Source: Pseudomonadota bacterium
Lineage (GTDB): Bacteria; Pseudomonadota; Gammaproteobacteria; Steroidobacterales; Steroidobacteraceae
Reading direction: 5' to 3'
Assembly (NCBI GenBank): GCA_947449495.1
Contig: CANFSB010000007.1
Location: 1-60,623, forward strand
DNA: 60,623 nt
Of the stretch, positions 17,220-26,554 are shown piece by piece. Position 1 is the stretch's first letter, and each line of letters begins with the position of its first letter. Position numbers and translations under genes: made by a program. The notes below the pieces were generated by a model, which saw only the letters and a list, made by a program, of their open reading frames with translations, searched no databases and was not told where the DNA came from.

Positions 17220-19694
17220 CTACTGAACAGTCGAAACAAGCTGAGCGGTGGTGGTCTTGGGCAGCGGCGCCGCAGGCGCAGCACGGCGACGGAAGGCATC
17301 GCTGTTGACAACGCCCATCATCAACGCCTCGAAACTCAGACCCTCGGCCGTGGCCTTGCGCACGATGGCACGCACTGCCGGCATGTCATCGTGATCAACA
17401 TGGCGGCCTACCGCATAGGTCATCAGCTTCTCGGTAAGAATTTGCGAGAACTGATCGCCGCGTGCGGCCAATGCCTTGTGCAGATCTGCCGGGCCAGACA
17501 GACGCTCACCGCTGGGCATCGTGGCCGCCGAATCTATAGGCAGACGCGACTGCGGGTCGATCTTGCGGTAAGCACCCACCGTATCGAAATTCTCTAGTGC
17601 AAAGCCCAGCGGATCCATTACAGCATGGCAGCTGGCGCAGGACTTGTTGGCGCGGTGGATCTCGGTCTGCTCACGCACCGTGGCAGCTTTGCCCTTCACC
17701 GCATCAGCCAAGTCCGGCACGCTGGCCGGCGGCGCGGCCGGCGGTGTGCCCAAGATGCGCTCGAGAATCCAGGCGCCGCGCAGCACGGGTGCGGTGCGAT
17801 TGGGGTTGGCTGTCAGCATCAACACTGCGCCCTTACCCAACAAGCCGTGGCGGTTGGGATCGGTCAGCGCAACCTTGTGGAAGCCATTGCCGCGGATATC
17901 GGTCATACCGTAGATAAGCGCGACCTGTTCGTTGATGTAGGTGTGATCGGCTGTCAGCAGATCGGTGACAGGACGGTCGGCGCGCAGGATGCTGTCCATG
18001 AACAGCTCCAGCTCTTTCTTGAGTGCCGGGCGCGGGTCATACACACCGCTGGCATGCTGGAACAGCGCAGCCGAAGGGACGATGGAATCCATCTTGGCCA
18101 CGTTGAGCCACTGGAAGGCGAAGTCCCGAGTCAACGAGATGCCACGCGGATCGGCGATCATGCGATGCACCTGCGCACGCAGTACATCGGGCTTGGCCAG
18201 ATCGCCCTTCTCGGCGGTCTTCAGCAGTTCCTCGTCGGGCAGGCTACTCCACAGCACCAGCGCCAAACGCGAGGCCAGCTCCAATTGCGTCAGCTCGCGA
18301 CCGCCTGCCTCTGCGGGACCTTCAACGCGATAGAGAAAGTGCGGGCTCACCAGAATGGCTGCGATGGCTTCGCGCACACCGCCCTCAAAACCGTCGGCCT
18401 TGGAGCCCTTGTCGTAGAAGGCCAGCAGCGGACTCATGTCCTCAGCGGTAACCGGACGGCGGAAGGCCTGGCGTGCAAGTCGGCCCAGGATGCTCTGCGC
18501 ACAGGCGCGCTCATCAGCAGCGCTTGACGGTTTGCAGGTAAAGATTTTTTTGCGGCTGGGCGAGTCGCTCATGCCAGTGATTTTGACAGGGCCTTTGACC
18601 TGGAAGACATGCACAGCAGGTACGCGATGCTGACCGCCTTCCAACGCATTGGCAGGGCGCCGGTCGTCGCCGGGCTGGTACTGCAAGGTGCGCGAATCGC
18701 TTTCGGCATAGCTGCGGCGCAGGAAAGTCACAGCCAGCGTGTGTTGGCCCGCAGTGGCTGTGAAACGGATGTCCTTGAGCCGGCCGTTGATCTGCGCTAC
18801 CGCATCATCCAGACGTTGATCGATTGCTGTGTGATCGTCTTCGCCACCGATTGTGGTGCGCCAGATTTCCTTGCCATCAAGCAATGCAATGACGGTGTTC
18901 TCGAACTCCATGTTGGGCACGGTGCGAGCCAACGCCATATCGCCGATGGTGAGCACGTAGTCACCGTCGGCAGGGAAGTTGTGCAACGCGCTCATGCCAC
19001 CGCGCGTGCCAAAGGGCATGCCGTCCTTATAGCGACGTTGATTGCCAGACCCTACGGCCGGCGCGGCCGCCAGCGACAGGATCATGTTGGGCACCAGACC
19101 ATAAGTGGTCTCAAGCGGCACCGACTTCGGATCGCCTACGGCCAGCAGAGCCAGCGAACGCGACGCAGTGACCGCTTGGTCCATAAACGACGCGTTCATC
19201 TGCAGCAGGTCGGCGTTGGTATCGAAGTCATCTTTGAGAGGGTCTTGCGGCAACCAAGTGGCCGCGTCGATTTGCAGACCCAGCAGGTCGTGCACCGCGT
19301 TGGCGTATTCACGGCGATTGAGACGACGCAGCGGCACATAGCCCACATGCGGAGCCACTTCCTGCGCCTTGTCTAGCGTGGTTTCAAGCCACTTGACCAT
19401 GCTCTGCACTGCGGCGCGATCTGGTTGCTTCTCGGTCGGCGGCGGCATCAGGCCGCTGCGCAACTTCTTGATGGCGGTTTCCCAGATCTTGGCGTTCTGC
19501 GGCACATCATCGGCAGACAGGGTGTCGAGGGCGACGCTACCGGCCCAGTCGGTAGTGTTGTGGCAGCCAAAGCAGTAGGTTTCGACGGTCTTCCAGTTGG
19601 CCGCGTGTGTATCGGCAGCCGCTGCCGGGTTCGCCACGCCCACGATCGCACCCAGACCCGCCACCATTGCCAGCAGTTGCTTCGAACTCAGCAC
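17220..19694 (-). CDS. exported DUF1592-type cytochrome-like protein (DUF1587/1592/1595/1588/1585), cassette 1
   Basis: 824 residues from a GTG at 19694, which has a GGGGG site and starts a good signal peptide (LLAMVAGLGAIVGVANPAAA). The open frame runs on to 20036, but that part is GC-rich noise and overlaps the divergent MBL gene. Two CxxCH heme-type motifs are visible: C-F-G-C-H at 41-45 in an N-terminal cytochrome-c-like segment, and C-A-S-C-H near 686-690, followed by D-P-L-G-F-A-L-E-N-F-D, the DUF1588/DUF1585 signature. The middle holds RRLNRREYANAVHDLLGL (DUF1587) and R-L-A-L-V-L-W-S-S-L-P-D-E (DUF1592/1595). Such proteins are known from Planctomycetes, Acidobacteria and Myxobacteria; function is unknown, and periplasmic electron transfer or oxidation is inferred. 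Confidence 0.85.
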   Translation of the reverse strand: MLSSKQLLAMVAGLGAIVGVANPAAAADTHAANWKTVETYCFGCHNTTDWAGSVALDTLSADDVPQNAKIWETAIKKLRSGLMPPPTEKQPDRAAVQSMVKWLETTLDKAQEVAPHVGYVPLRRLNRREYANAVHDLLGLQIDAATWLPQDPLKDDFDTNADLLQMNASFMDQAVTASRSLALLAVGDPKSVPLETTYGLVPNMILSLAAAPAVGSGNQRRYKDGMPFGTRGGMSALHNFPADGDYVLTIGDMALARTVPNMEFENTVIALLDGKEIWRTTIGGEDDHTAIDQRLDDAVAQINGRLKDIRFTATAGQHTLAVTFLRRSYAESDSRTLQYQPGDDRRPANALEGGQHRVPAVHVFQVKGPVKITGMSDSPSRKKIFTCKPSSAADERACAQSILGRLARQAFRRPVTAEDMSPLLAFYDKGSKADGFEGGVREAIAAILVSPHFLYRVEGPAEAGGRELTQLELASRLALVLWSSLPDEELLKTAEKGDLAKPDVLRAQVHRMIADPRGISLTRDFAFQWLNVAKMDSIVPSAALFQHASGVYDPRPALKKELELFMDSILRADRPVTDLLTADHTYINEQVALIYGMTDIRGNGFHKVALTDPNRHGLLGKGAVLMLTANPNRTAPVLRGAWILERILGTPPAAPPASVPDLADAVKGKAATVREQTEIHRANKSCASCHAVMDPLGFALENFDTVGAYRKIDPQSRLPIDSAATMPSGERLSGPADLHKALAARGDQFSQILTEKLMTYAVGRHVDHDDMPAVRAIVRKATAEGLSFEALMMGVVNSDAFRRRAAPAAPLPKTTTAQLVSTVQ

Positions 19695-19878
19695 AGAACC
19701 CCCGTTGGTCGCCGGCTGGGCCGACGATCCGTCCACTATCTTTGAACACTGAGTATAGGAGCCATTACTGGGGTGGGGGTACTCCTTTATAGGCCGTTGA
19801 CCGCCGCGGCCGCACCTGTAAAGGTACGCAACGTATCTGCACAAAAGCCGTGCCGCCGCTGGCCGAGCCGGGGGAACC
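19695..19878. promoter_or_regulatory. divergent upstream region with inverted repeat
   Basis: The 184 bases between the divergent DUF1592 and MBL genes should hold both promoters. TATAGGAG (19754-19761) and CTCCTTTATA (19782-19791) form an imperfect inverted repeat, and GAGTA (19751-19755) also pairs with TACTC (19780-19784). It could be an operator. I could not fix -35/-10 boxes. Confidence 0.35.
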
Positions 19879-20820
19879 ATGAAGACGCAACATTTCGCAG
19901 CCATCGCCCTGACCACCTCGCTGATGGCAGGCGCCGCCCTAGCCCAAGAAGCGCCTTCGGTCGCACCGGCAGCGCCCGCCCCGCCACCTGCCGCGCCCCG
20001 AGCACCTCCCCCGCCCATGACCATCACCCAGGTCAAGCCCGGCCTTTATTTCATCGTGGGTGGAGGCGGTAACTCCGAACTGCTGACCACCGCCAACGGT
20101 GCCCTGCTCGTCGATACCAAAAACCTCAATGACAAGGACTACGGCGACCTGATGACCCTCATCAGTTCGGTTACCGACAAGCCTGTCAAAGTGGTGATCG
20201 ACACGCACCATCACGCCGACCACACGGGCAACAACGAGAAATTCATTGCTGCCGGAACCAAGGTGATTGGCCAGGAAACGATGCCCAAAATCCTGCAGAA
20301 CTACACCACGCGCCTGGCACCCCACACGCCGGCCGCGCCCACCACCCTGTACTCCAAATTCATGCGTGTGCGTCTGGGCAAGCACACCGATGCACGGCTA
20401 TACCACTTCGGGCCCGGACACACCGGTGCCGATACGCTGGTCTATTTTGGCAACCAGAAGGCCATCGCCTTTGGTGACCTGCTGGTGATGGATCCGACCG
20501 TGCCCAACTACGATGCCGGCAACGGTGGTGGTTCGCTGCTTGGTCTGCAGCACGCTCTGGCGGAGAGTCTGAAGCTGCGTTGGGATGTTGCCTTTCCGGG
20601 CCACGGCGGCAAGACCTTCACGCGCGATGAGGTCAAGGCCTACAAGACCAAAATCGACACGTTGATTACCCGCATCAAGGCGGCCATCGATGCCGGCACT
20701 CCCAAAGAAGAGCTGATCGCATCGCTCAATACCGCGGACTTAGGCTGGAAGATCGGCGGCCAGTTCTGGGCTCCGCCCGAGCGCGTGGATGCGCTGGTGG
20801 CAGAGCTGTCCGGCAAGTAG
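19879..20820 (+). CDS. exported MBL-fold metallo-hydrolase
   Basis: 313 residues. Signal peptide to Ala22, then a Pro/Ala-rich linker (about 24-47) and a complete metallo-beta-lactamase domain: HHHADH at 110-115 (HxHxDH), GPGHTGAD at 178-185, F-G-D at 198-200 for the bridging Asp, and F-P-G-H-G-G for the last ligand. The set suits a dinuclear zinc hydrolase in the periplasm, of the subclass B/quinoprotein-relay-like type; substrate unknown. Ribosome binding site ccgggggaacc. It is the only + strand gene in this stretch and is divergent from DUF1592 cassette 1. The degenerate relative is at 13309-14334. Confidence 0.85.
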   Translation: MKTQHFAAIALTTSLMAGAALAQEAPSVAPAAPAPPPAAPRAPPPPMTITQVKPGLYFIVGGGGNSELLTTANGALLVDTKNLNDKDYGDLMTLISSVTDKPVKVVIDTHHHADHTGNNEKFIAAGTKVIGQETMPKILQNYTTRLAPHTPAAPTTLYSKFMRVRLGKHTDARLYHFGPGHTGADTLVYFGNQKAIAFGDLLVMDPTVPNYDAGNGGGSLLGLQHALAESLKLRWDVAFPGHGGKTFTRDEVKAYKTKIDTLITRIKAAIDAGTPKEELIASLNTADLGWKIGGQFWAPPERVDALVAELSGK

Positions 20821-20835
20821 CGGGGGCCACGTAGC

Positions 20836-20870
20836 GGCCCACCAGTTCCCGTTATAGGGAAAGGTGGGCG
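20836..20870. terminator. imperfect hairpin between convergent genes
   Basis: CCCACC-ag-TTCCC (20838-20850) pairs with GGGAA-a-GGTGGG (20857-20868) around a 6-base loop. It sits between the MBL stop at 20820 and the ankyrin stop at 20883 and may serve both directions. No T tract. Confidence 0.45.
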
Positions 20871-20882
20871 CCACATCGTGCA

Positions 20883-22790
20883 TTAGCGGTTGAGGCTCAT
20901 CGGGTCATAGCCCGGACGGCACACTTCGACGATGCACAACGACTCAAGCGTGCGGCCCTCGGGCGGGGCTTTGACGCCGGCCTTTAGCATGAGGTCACGC
21001 AGCACCTTCGACGTATCCGGATGCGGAATGGCCGACTGCACACCGACACGCACCAAGCCATCGGCATAGTCGATCGGCAACCACGTGTGAGCCGAGAGCT
21101 CGGGGCTGCCGCGATTGTCAGTGTTGCCGAAATCACGCACGTCCATCTTGGCGCCGGCTGCTACCAACACCTTCACCACTTCGGTGGCACCCTTGTGCGC
21201 CGCACCGTGCAGCGCCACGCGACCAGTGTCGGCCTGGAAGTTGGGGTTGATGCCTAGCGACAGCAGATACTTGATGGAATCCACTGTCTCTTGAGTGGAG
21301 CGCTCTTTGGTAACGCCTTCCACCCAGCCAATACCTGCGGCCACCGCCAGCGGTGTCACGCCAAGCTTGGTGTTGATCTTCGGGTCCGCACCGCGAGCGA
21401 CCAGCAGCTTGAGCAGCGCCAGATCACCAGACTGCGCTGCACGCAGGAAGGCCGTCGCACCCTCTTCGTTCAGCCATTGGTTGGTAAACACCGTGCGAGT
21501 CTCAGTGCTCTCGGTGATGCGCGCGTTGACGTTGGCGCCCTTGTCGAGCAGCAGCGTGATGAACGCAAGGCTGTCCAAGTCGGCCTCGCGCGTGGGGTAG
21601 TCGCCGCCTTCAATGTTGCGGTTGTCGGTGGCCAGATACAGCGGTGTCCAGCCACCCTTGTTGGCCAGATTCACATTGGCGCCGCGCTCAATGAGGAACT
21701 TGCCCATCTGATAGTTCTGGTTCTGCGTCGCAGCCAGCAGCGGACTCCAGCCATAGCGAGTGGTCTGGTTCACGTCGGCGCCACCATCGAGCAGCGCGCG
21801 CGCGGCATCAATTTTGCCGGTGCGTGCCGCATAGACCAACGCGGTCAAAGCACCGCCATCGGGTTCACGTGGTGGCGGACGACGGCCACGGCCACTGCTG
21901 ACAGGTACCGGATCGCCATTGGCATCGAGCACAGGATTGCCGTCGGCATCGAGCTCAAACGCCACTTCTCCACCCACACCTGCACCAGCGTTGCCACCCG
22001 CACCGGCCACAGTGACGAAGCCCAACCCACGACGCTCGATGCCTTTGCACAGATCGGCTTCAGGAATGGTGCGTTGGCCAGCGCCCAACAGGATGACGCG
22101 CTGCTCACGCACCTGTGCCAAATCAGGATTCTTGGCTTCGCACAACGCAGCGATGTTCTGCTGACGCACGGCGCGGCGAGGATCTTCGGAATTACCCAAA
22201 GCGGCCGAACGTCCATCGCGCATCACAGGCTTGGCCAGTGCCGCCACATTCGCGCCGTTTTTGATCAATTCACGCAGCACATCGGCGTGGCCCTGATCCG
22301 CAGCCTGCATCAATGCGTTGGTACCGCGCTCGCTCTCGACGGCATTGATCTCAGCGCCGCGCTCAAGCAAAGCACGCACGGCAGTCACACTGCCCGAGCG
22401 TGCCGCCAGCATCAGCGGACGACGCCCCAGCGGCAGCTGTTCGTTGGCGTCAGCACCACCCTTGAGCAGCACCTGAATCACTGCAGCATCGCCATGGGAG
22501 GCAGCCAACCACATCGGCGTGGCACCGTTGTGATTGCCCAAGGCCGGCTTGGCGCCGGCCTTCAACAACCGCTCGGTCAACTTCACATCCCCGCGATAGG
22601 CGGCCCACTGCAGCGCGGTGGCGCCGTCAGCCTGTTGTGCGTTGACATCGGCACCGCTCTTGAGCAGACGCTCAATAGTGGCCGTATCGCCCTTGCTTGC
22701 AGCGGCAGCAATCTCTACTTGCGCCAATGCAGTGCCGGCCATTGCCGATAACACTGCAGCACAGAGCACTTTGGATATGAGGCTACGCAT
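20883..22790 (-). CDS. exported ankyrin-repeat protein with Asp-rich insert (cassette 2)
   Basis: 635 residues from the ATG at 22790, chosen because CGAGGA lies 7 bases before it; another ATG is at 22799. Signal peptide to about Ala23. Ankyrin repeats occupy about 30-185 and again about 312-600. They are separated by an insert of about 125 residues (185-312) that has cysteines at 217 and 248, a Gly-rich stretch and the acidic repeat D-A-D-G-N-P-V-L-D-A-N-G-D at 281-293, which resembles a calcium-binding loop (inference). The C-terminus has two further cysteines (S-L-C-I-V-E-V-C). It follows DUF1552 of cassette 2 by 19 bases. The ankyrin gene of cassette 1 lacks the insert. Confidence 0.83.
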   Translation of the reverse strand: MRSLISKVLCAAVLSAMAGTALAQVEIAAAASKGDTATIERLLKSGADVNAQQADGATALQWAAYRGDVKLTERLLKAGAKPALGNHNGATPMWLAASHGDAAVIQVLLKGGADANEQLPLGRRPLMLAARSGSVTAVRALLERGAEINAVESERGTNALMQAADQGHADVLRELIKNGANVAALAKPVMRDGRSAALGNSEDPRRAVRQQNIAALCEAKNPDLAQVREQRVILLGAGQRTIPEADLCKGIERRGLGFVTVAGAGGNAGAGVGGEVAFELDADGNPVLDANGDPVPVSSGRGRRPPPREPDGGALTALVYAARTGKIDAARALLDGGADVNQTTRYGWSPLLAATQNQNYQMGKFLIERGANVNLANKGGWTPLYLATDNRNIEGGDYPTREADLDSLAFITLLLDKGANVNARITESTETRTVFTNQWLNEEGATAFLRAAQSGDLALLKLLVARGADPKINTKLGVTPLAVAAGIGWVEGVTKERSTQETVDSIKYLLSLGINPNFQADTGRVALHGAAHKGATEVVKVLVAAGAKMDVRDFGNTDNRGSPELSAHTWLPIDYADGLVRVGVQSAIPHPDTSKVLRDLMLKAGVKAPPEGRTLESLCIVEVCRPGYDPMSLNR

Positions 22791-22809
22791 AGTGTTCATC
22801 CTCGAGCCG

Positions 22810-24162
22810 TTACACCAAGCCGGGCAGATGTCCCGTGCTGTCGCCGACACTGTCGCGCTGAATGCCGAACTGATCGAGGACACTGAGCAACAGGTTGCCG
22901 GTCGGCACTTGCTTGGTCGGGAACGCCAGATGGCGGCCGCCCTTGAGCTTGCCGTTGTTGCCGCCGATCAGAATATGCGGCACGTCGTAGTGCGCATGCT
23001 GATTAGGGTTGCCCATGTTGCTGCCGTACATCAACAGCGAGTGATCAAGCAGCGAACCATCGCCATCGTTGGTGTTGGCTAGCCTGTCGACAAAGTAGGC
23101 CATCATCTTGACGTGATACTGGTTGATCTTGGACAGCTGGTTGATCAGGTTCGGATCTTCACCGTGGTGCGAGCCGCCATGGAAGCCCAGTGTCGGAGAA
23201 CCACTCTCCGGATACACACGACCGGTCAGATCGCGCGCGAACAGCATGGTGCTGACACGAGTGATGTCGGCCTGGAAAGCCAGCGTCAGCAAGTCGAACA
23301 TGATCTTGATGTGCTGATCGAAGGACTGCGGAATGCCCGGGGGCACCGCGAAACCATCCGGTGCTGCAGTCGTCGCGCTGGCGGCGATAGTCAGGCGACG
23401 CTCGATTTCGCGCACGTTCTCGGTAAAAGCATCCAGACGGGCGCGATCCGGCGCGCTGACCGCATTGCGCACGCCCTTGATCTTGTCGTTGACCGAATCG
23501 AGGATGCTCTGGTTGCGCTCACGACGCATCACGCGCTGCTCTGCAGTGCTGCCACTACCGAACATGCGCTCGAACACCACCTGCGGGTTCAGCTCCATCG
23601 GCAATGGCGTGTTGGGCGCGGCCCACGAGATCGTATTGGTATAGACGCAGCTGTAGCCTTCGCCGCAGTTGCTGGAACCCGAACCCGGGTCTTCCACAGA
23701 AATCTCTACGGACGGCAGCAAGGTTTCCTGACCGTAGCGGGCAGCGATGATCTGGTCGATGGTCTGGCCGGCGTACACATCGGCGCCGGCGGTCTTGCGA
23801 GGCTTCTGCGCGCACAGGTAGGCCGCAGCGACCCAGTGGTCAGCACCAGTTTCACCCGGAGGCGGCTCAGCAGAACGCGAGTGCAGGCCGCTGAGGATAT
23901 TCAGATGCTGGCGATACGGCTCCATCGGCTTCCAGATGAACGGCAGCTCCGCGGGCAAAGCACCCACTTTTTCAGGAATCCAGTAGCCGGGGGCAGCGCC
24001 GTGTGGCACGAAGCCACCAAAGAACCGCGGCGGTGTATTGGCAGCAGTCTTAGCCTGAGCCGTCATGGCAGGAAGCATTGCATCTAGCAATGGCAGCGCC
24101 AGCGCAGCACCAGCGCCGCGCAACAAGGTACGACGGTCGATGTGCTTCTTGGTAATGAACAT
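22810..24162 (-). CDS. Tat-exported DUF1552 (HxxSHH) family protein, cassette 2
   Basis: 450 residues from the ATG at 24162, with a GGGGGGAG site that overlaps the end of the preceding gene; the frame is open to 24189. MFITKKHIDRRTLLRGAG is a twin-arginine signal. The HxxSHH motif is G-F-H-G-G-S-H-H-G-E-D-P, followed by M-Y-G-S-N-M-G-N and L-I-G-G-N-N-G-K-L-K-G-G-R-H. Compared with the cassette 1 protein it has an extra segment containing G-E-G-Y-S-C-V-Y. It starts 4 bases after the DUF1592 stop, so expression is coupled. Function unknown; exported folded and probably working with the DUF1592 protein. Confidence 0.88.
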   Translation of the reverse strand: MFITKKHIDRRTLLRGAGAALALPLLDAMLPAMTAQAKTAANTPPRFFGGFVPHGAAPGYWIPEKVGALPAELPFIWKPMEPYRQHLNILSGLHSRSAEPPPGETGADHWVAAAYLCAQKPRKTAGADVYAGQTIDQIIAARYGQETLLPSVEISVEDPGSGSSNCGEGYSCVYTNTISWAAPNTPLPMELNPQVVFERMFGSGSTAEQRVMRRERNQSILDSVNDKIKGVRNAVSAPDRARLDAFTENVREIERRLTIAASATTAAPDGFAVPPGIPQSFDQHIKIMFDLLTLAFQADITRVSTMLFARDLTGRVYPESGSPTLGFHGGSHHGEDPNLINQLSKINQYHVKMMAYFVDRLANTNDGDGSLLDHSLLMYGSNMGNPNQHAHYDVPHILIGGNNGKLKGGRHLAFPTKQVPTGNLLLSVLDQFGIQRDSVGDSTGHLPGLV

Positions 24163-24166
24163 GGTG

Positions 24167-26554
24167 TTACTCCCCCCTCGACGCAACAACGGCTGATTTC
24201 ATATTCATGGTGAAAGTCGGACTCTGAACCACGCCCATGATCAGTGAAGAAAACTTGTAGTTGTCCTTCGCGGCGTTGTGCGCCAGCGAACGGACCAGCG
24301 GCATATCCTTGTAATCCAGACCGCGGCCGATGGCGTAGGTCAGCAGGTTCTCGATCACGACTTCCGTGAACACTTCGCGCTTACGTATCGAGAACTCACG
24401 TAGGCCTTTAATGCCGTCAATGCGCGTGCCGTCCGAAATGGACGCGGCCGAGTCGATCGGGATACCGATTTCGGTCGTGCGCCACTGGCCCACCGCGTCG
24501 AAGTTTTCCATGGCCAAGCCCATAGGCTCGAACATCTTGTGGCAACTGGCGCAGGTCGGGTTGGTGGTGTGCAGCACCAAGCGCTCGCGCATGGTCTTGG
24601 GGCTTTCGCCGACCTTCTGATCCAACTTGGTTTCCACGCCGGGCGGCGGGTCCGGTGGGCTCACACCCAGGAAAGTTTGCAGATACCACTTGCCACGCTT
24701 AACCGGTGAAGTACGTGCTGCGTCAGAGGTAATTGTCAGCAACGCGCCCTTGCCCAACAAACCTTTGCGTATGTCCTGATCGGGCCCCAAGGTAACCCGA
24801 CGGAACTGCGCGCCATAGATGCCGGGGATACCGTAGTGCTTGGCAAGTCGCTCGTTGACGAAGGTGTAATCGGCCGTCAACAGCTCGTTCACGCTGCGGT
24901 CTTCTTGGATGATGCTGCCGAAGAACAGCTCGACTTCGCGCTTGAACGCGTCACGCAGTGTGCTGTCAAAATCCGGGAACAGATTGACCACTGGCTCGCT
25001 GGCAGCGATGCCGCGAATGTTGAGCCACTGGCCGGTGAAGTTGCGCACTAACGCCTGTGAACGCGGGTCGGCGATCATGCGATCCACCTGCTTTTTGAGC
25101 ACTTTCGGCTCATGCAGCTTGTTAGCCGCAGCAAGGTTGATCAGCTCTACGTCGGGGATGCTGCTCCACAGGAAGAACGACAGGCGCGATGCCAGTTCAA
25201 TGTCGTTGATGCGATAGCCAGTGCCCGCGGTCAGCTGGGCCGGCTCGATCTCGGAGCGGTAAATAAAATCCGGATCGGTCAGCAATCGCTGGATGACCGC
25301 TTCGATGCCGCTGTCGAACTTGCCGCCTTGGTCACGCGCGCTGCGATAAAACGCAGTCATGACTTTAAGGTCTGCGTCGCTGGCAGGCCGGCGGAAGGCC
25401 TTGGTGGTCAAGGTAGTGATGATCTTGCGCGCGCAGTCGGCTTCCTCGCTGGAGCTGCGCGGGTAGCACTCAAAGATGCTGCGGCGGCTCTGCGTATCGG
25501 TGGCCGGCTTGCCCTTGAACGGTCCTTCGACGAATACCTGACCCACGTGCGGGTAGAAGGTGTAACCAGAGATTGAACCGGGGGAGTTCATGGTGCGCTG
25601 GAAAGACTTGTTGAGGCCGGTGTCGGGCAGATCGCTGGTGGCGAGGAAGGCCACGCCGATGCGATGAAAGCCGGCCTTGATGGGCAGCGCTGGCGTCTTG
25701 CCGCCATCACTGCGCGTAGGCGCAATCTCTTTGTCCCAGTCGTACAAGTAAACCCGCTTGCCATCAACGGTGACTTCGAGCTTTTCGCCCTTCACGTTGC
25801 CAAGCACCGCCGTGAAGTAACCGGTCATGCCCTTGACGGTCAGCGTGTACTCACCGTCAGCAGGGAACTCGTGCTCAATGAGCAGACCGCCACGGGTGCC
25901 AAACGGCAGGCCTTCTACGTAATCGTTTTGGCTGGTGTCGTGCGGTGCGTCGAACACGGCCAGCGTCGGCGCAGTTTCGGTGCCGATGGCCAATCGGCTG
26001 ATGTTGCCAGCCGCTGACAAATAAGCCTCGAGCAAGGCCGGCGACGTGGTCAAAGTGCCCGCCATGTTATCGAAGCCATGGCTGGAGTCGTCGGACGGCA
26101 GAAACTTTGATGCATCGACGTTCAGACCCAGCAGGTCTCTGACCGCGTTGCTGTATTCAGTGCGATTCAAGCGATGCAGCCCTGGCGCGGGCAGGTGAGC
26201 CCCCGTGGTGACAGCCTGCTTATCGATGCTCTGCTCCAGCATTTTTGCCAGTTGCTGCACCATCTCGTAGGAGGGCCGATCTTTGCCAACAGGCGGCATC
26301 ATGTCGGCACGCAGGCGCTTGATCAGCTTCTCGCCGACGTCTGGCTTCTCGACAATGTTCGCAGCAGAGGTACCGATCAGATCGAGGCCGCCAGCGTAGT
26401 CGCTGTCGTTGTGGCATTCGGTGCAGTACTTCTGGATCAGCGCACCGCTATCCACACTGGTGTGCTGCGCAACGGCGGCTTGCGAGAACAAAGTGACGCC
26501 CACGAGCATGAACATGCCACGGCAAGCAAGCTTCAACAAAAACATCGATCGCAT
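24167..26554 (-). CDS. exported DUF1592-type cytochrome-like protein, cassette 2
   Basis: 795 residues. Signal peptide to about Ala29 (F-S-Q-A-A-V-A-Q). Heme-type motifs C-T-E-C-H at 44-48 and C-A-S-C-H at about 668-672, the latter followed by E-P-M-G-L-A-M-E-N-F-D. LHRLNRTEYSNAVRDLLGLN is the DUF1587 signature, and R-L-S-F-F-L-W-S-S-I-P-D the DUF1592/1595 one. Same domain order as the protein at 17220-19694, but overall clearly diverged, so the duplication is not recent or the two were acquired separately. Ribosome binding site ggcgggggtgtt. It heads the cassette and its upstream region is the 554-base gap at 26555-27108. Confidence 0.86.
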   Translation of the reverse strand: MRSMFLLKLACRGMFMLVGVTLFSQAAVAQHTSVDSGALIQKYCTECHNDSDYAGGLDLIGTSAANIVEKPDVGEKLIKRLRADMMPPVGKDRPSYEMVQQLAKMLEQSIDKQAVTTGAHLPAPGLHRLNRTEYSNAVRDLLGLNVDASKFLPSDDSSHGFDNMAGTLTTSPALLEAYLSAAGNISRLAIGTETAPTLAVFDAPHDTSQNDYVEGLPFGTRGGLLIEHEFPADGEYTLTVKGMTGYFTAVLGNVKGEKLEVTVDGKRVYLYDWDKEIAPTRSDGGKTPALPIKAGFHRIGVAFLATSDLPDTGLNKSFQRTMNSPGSISGYTFYPHVGQVFVEGPFKGKPATDTQSRRSIFECYPRSSSEEADCARKIITTLTTKAFRRPASDADLKVMTAFYRSARDQGGKFDSGIEAVIQRLLTDPDFIYRSEIEPAQLTAGTGYRINDIELASRLSFFLWSSIPDVELINLAAANKLHEPKVLKKQVDRMIADPRSQALVRNFTGQWLNIRGIAASEPVVNLFPDFDSTLRDAFKREVELFFGSIIQEDRSVNELLTADYTFVNERLAKHYGIPGIYGAQFRRVTLGPDQDIRKGLLGKGALLTITSDAARTSPVKRGKWYLQTFLGVSPPDPPPGVETKLDQKVGESPKTMRERLVLHTTNPTCASCHKMFEPMGLAMENFDAVGQWRTTEIGIPIDSAASISDGTRIDGIKGLREFSIRKREVFTEVVIENLLTYAIGRGLDYKDMPLVRSLAHNAAKDNYKFSSLIMGVVQSPTFTMNMKSAVVASRGE

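Noticed and set aside
19695-20036. N-terminal extension of the DUF1592 gene to 20036
   Set aside because: It would overlap the divergent MBL gene, is a GC-rich shadow with Gly/Ala runs, and the GTG at 19694 has both a ribosome binding site and a signal peptide.
21291-22751. 486-residue + strand frame opposite the ankyrin gene
   Set aside because: Repeat-derived antisense frame of the ankyrin codons; no independent evidence.
20883-22790. Tandem DNA repeat in the ankyrin genes as a CRISPR or satellite
   Set aside because: The periodicity is about 99 bases, degenerate at DNA level, and fully explained by 33-residue ankyrin repeats.
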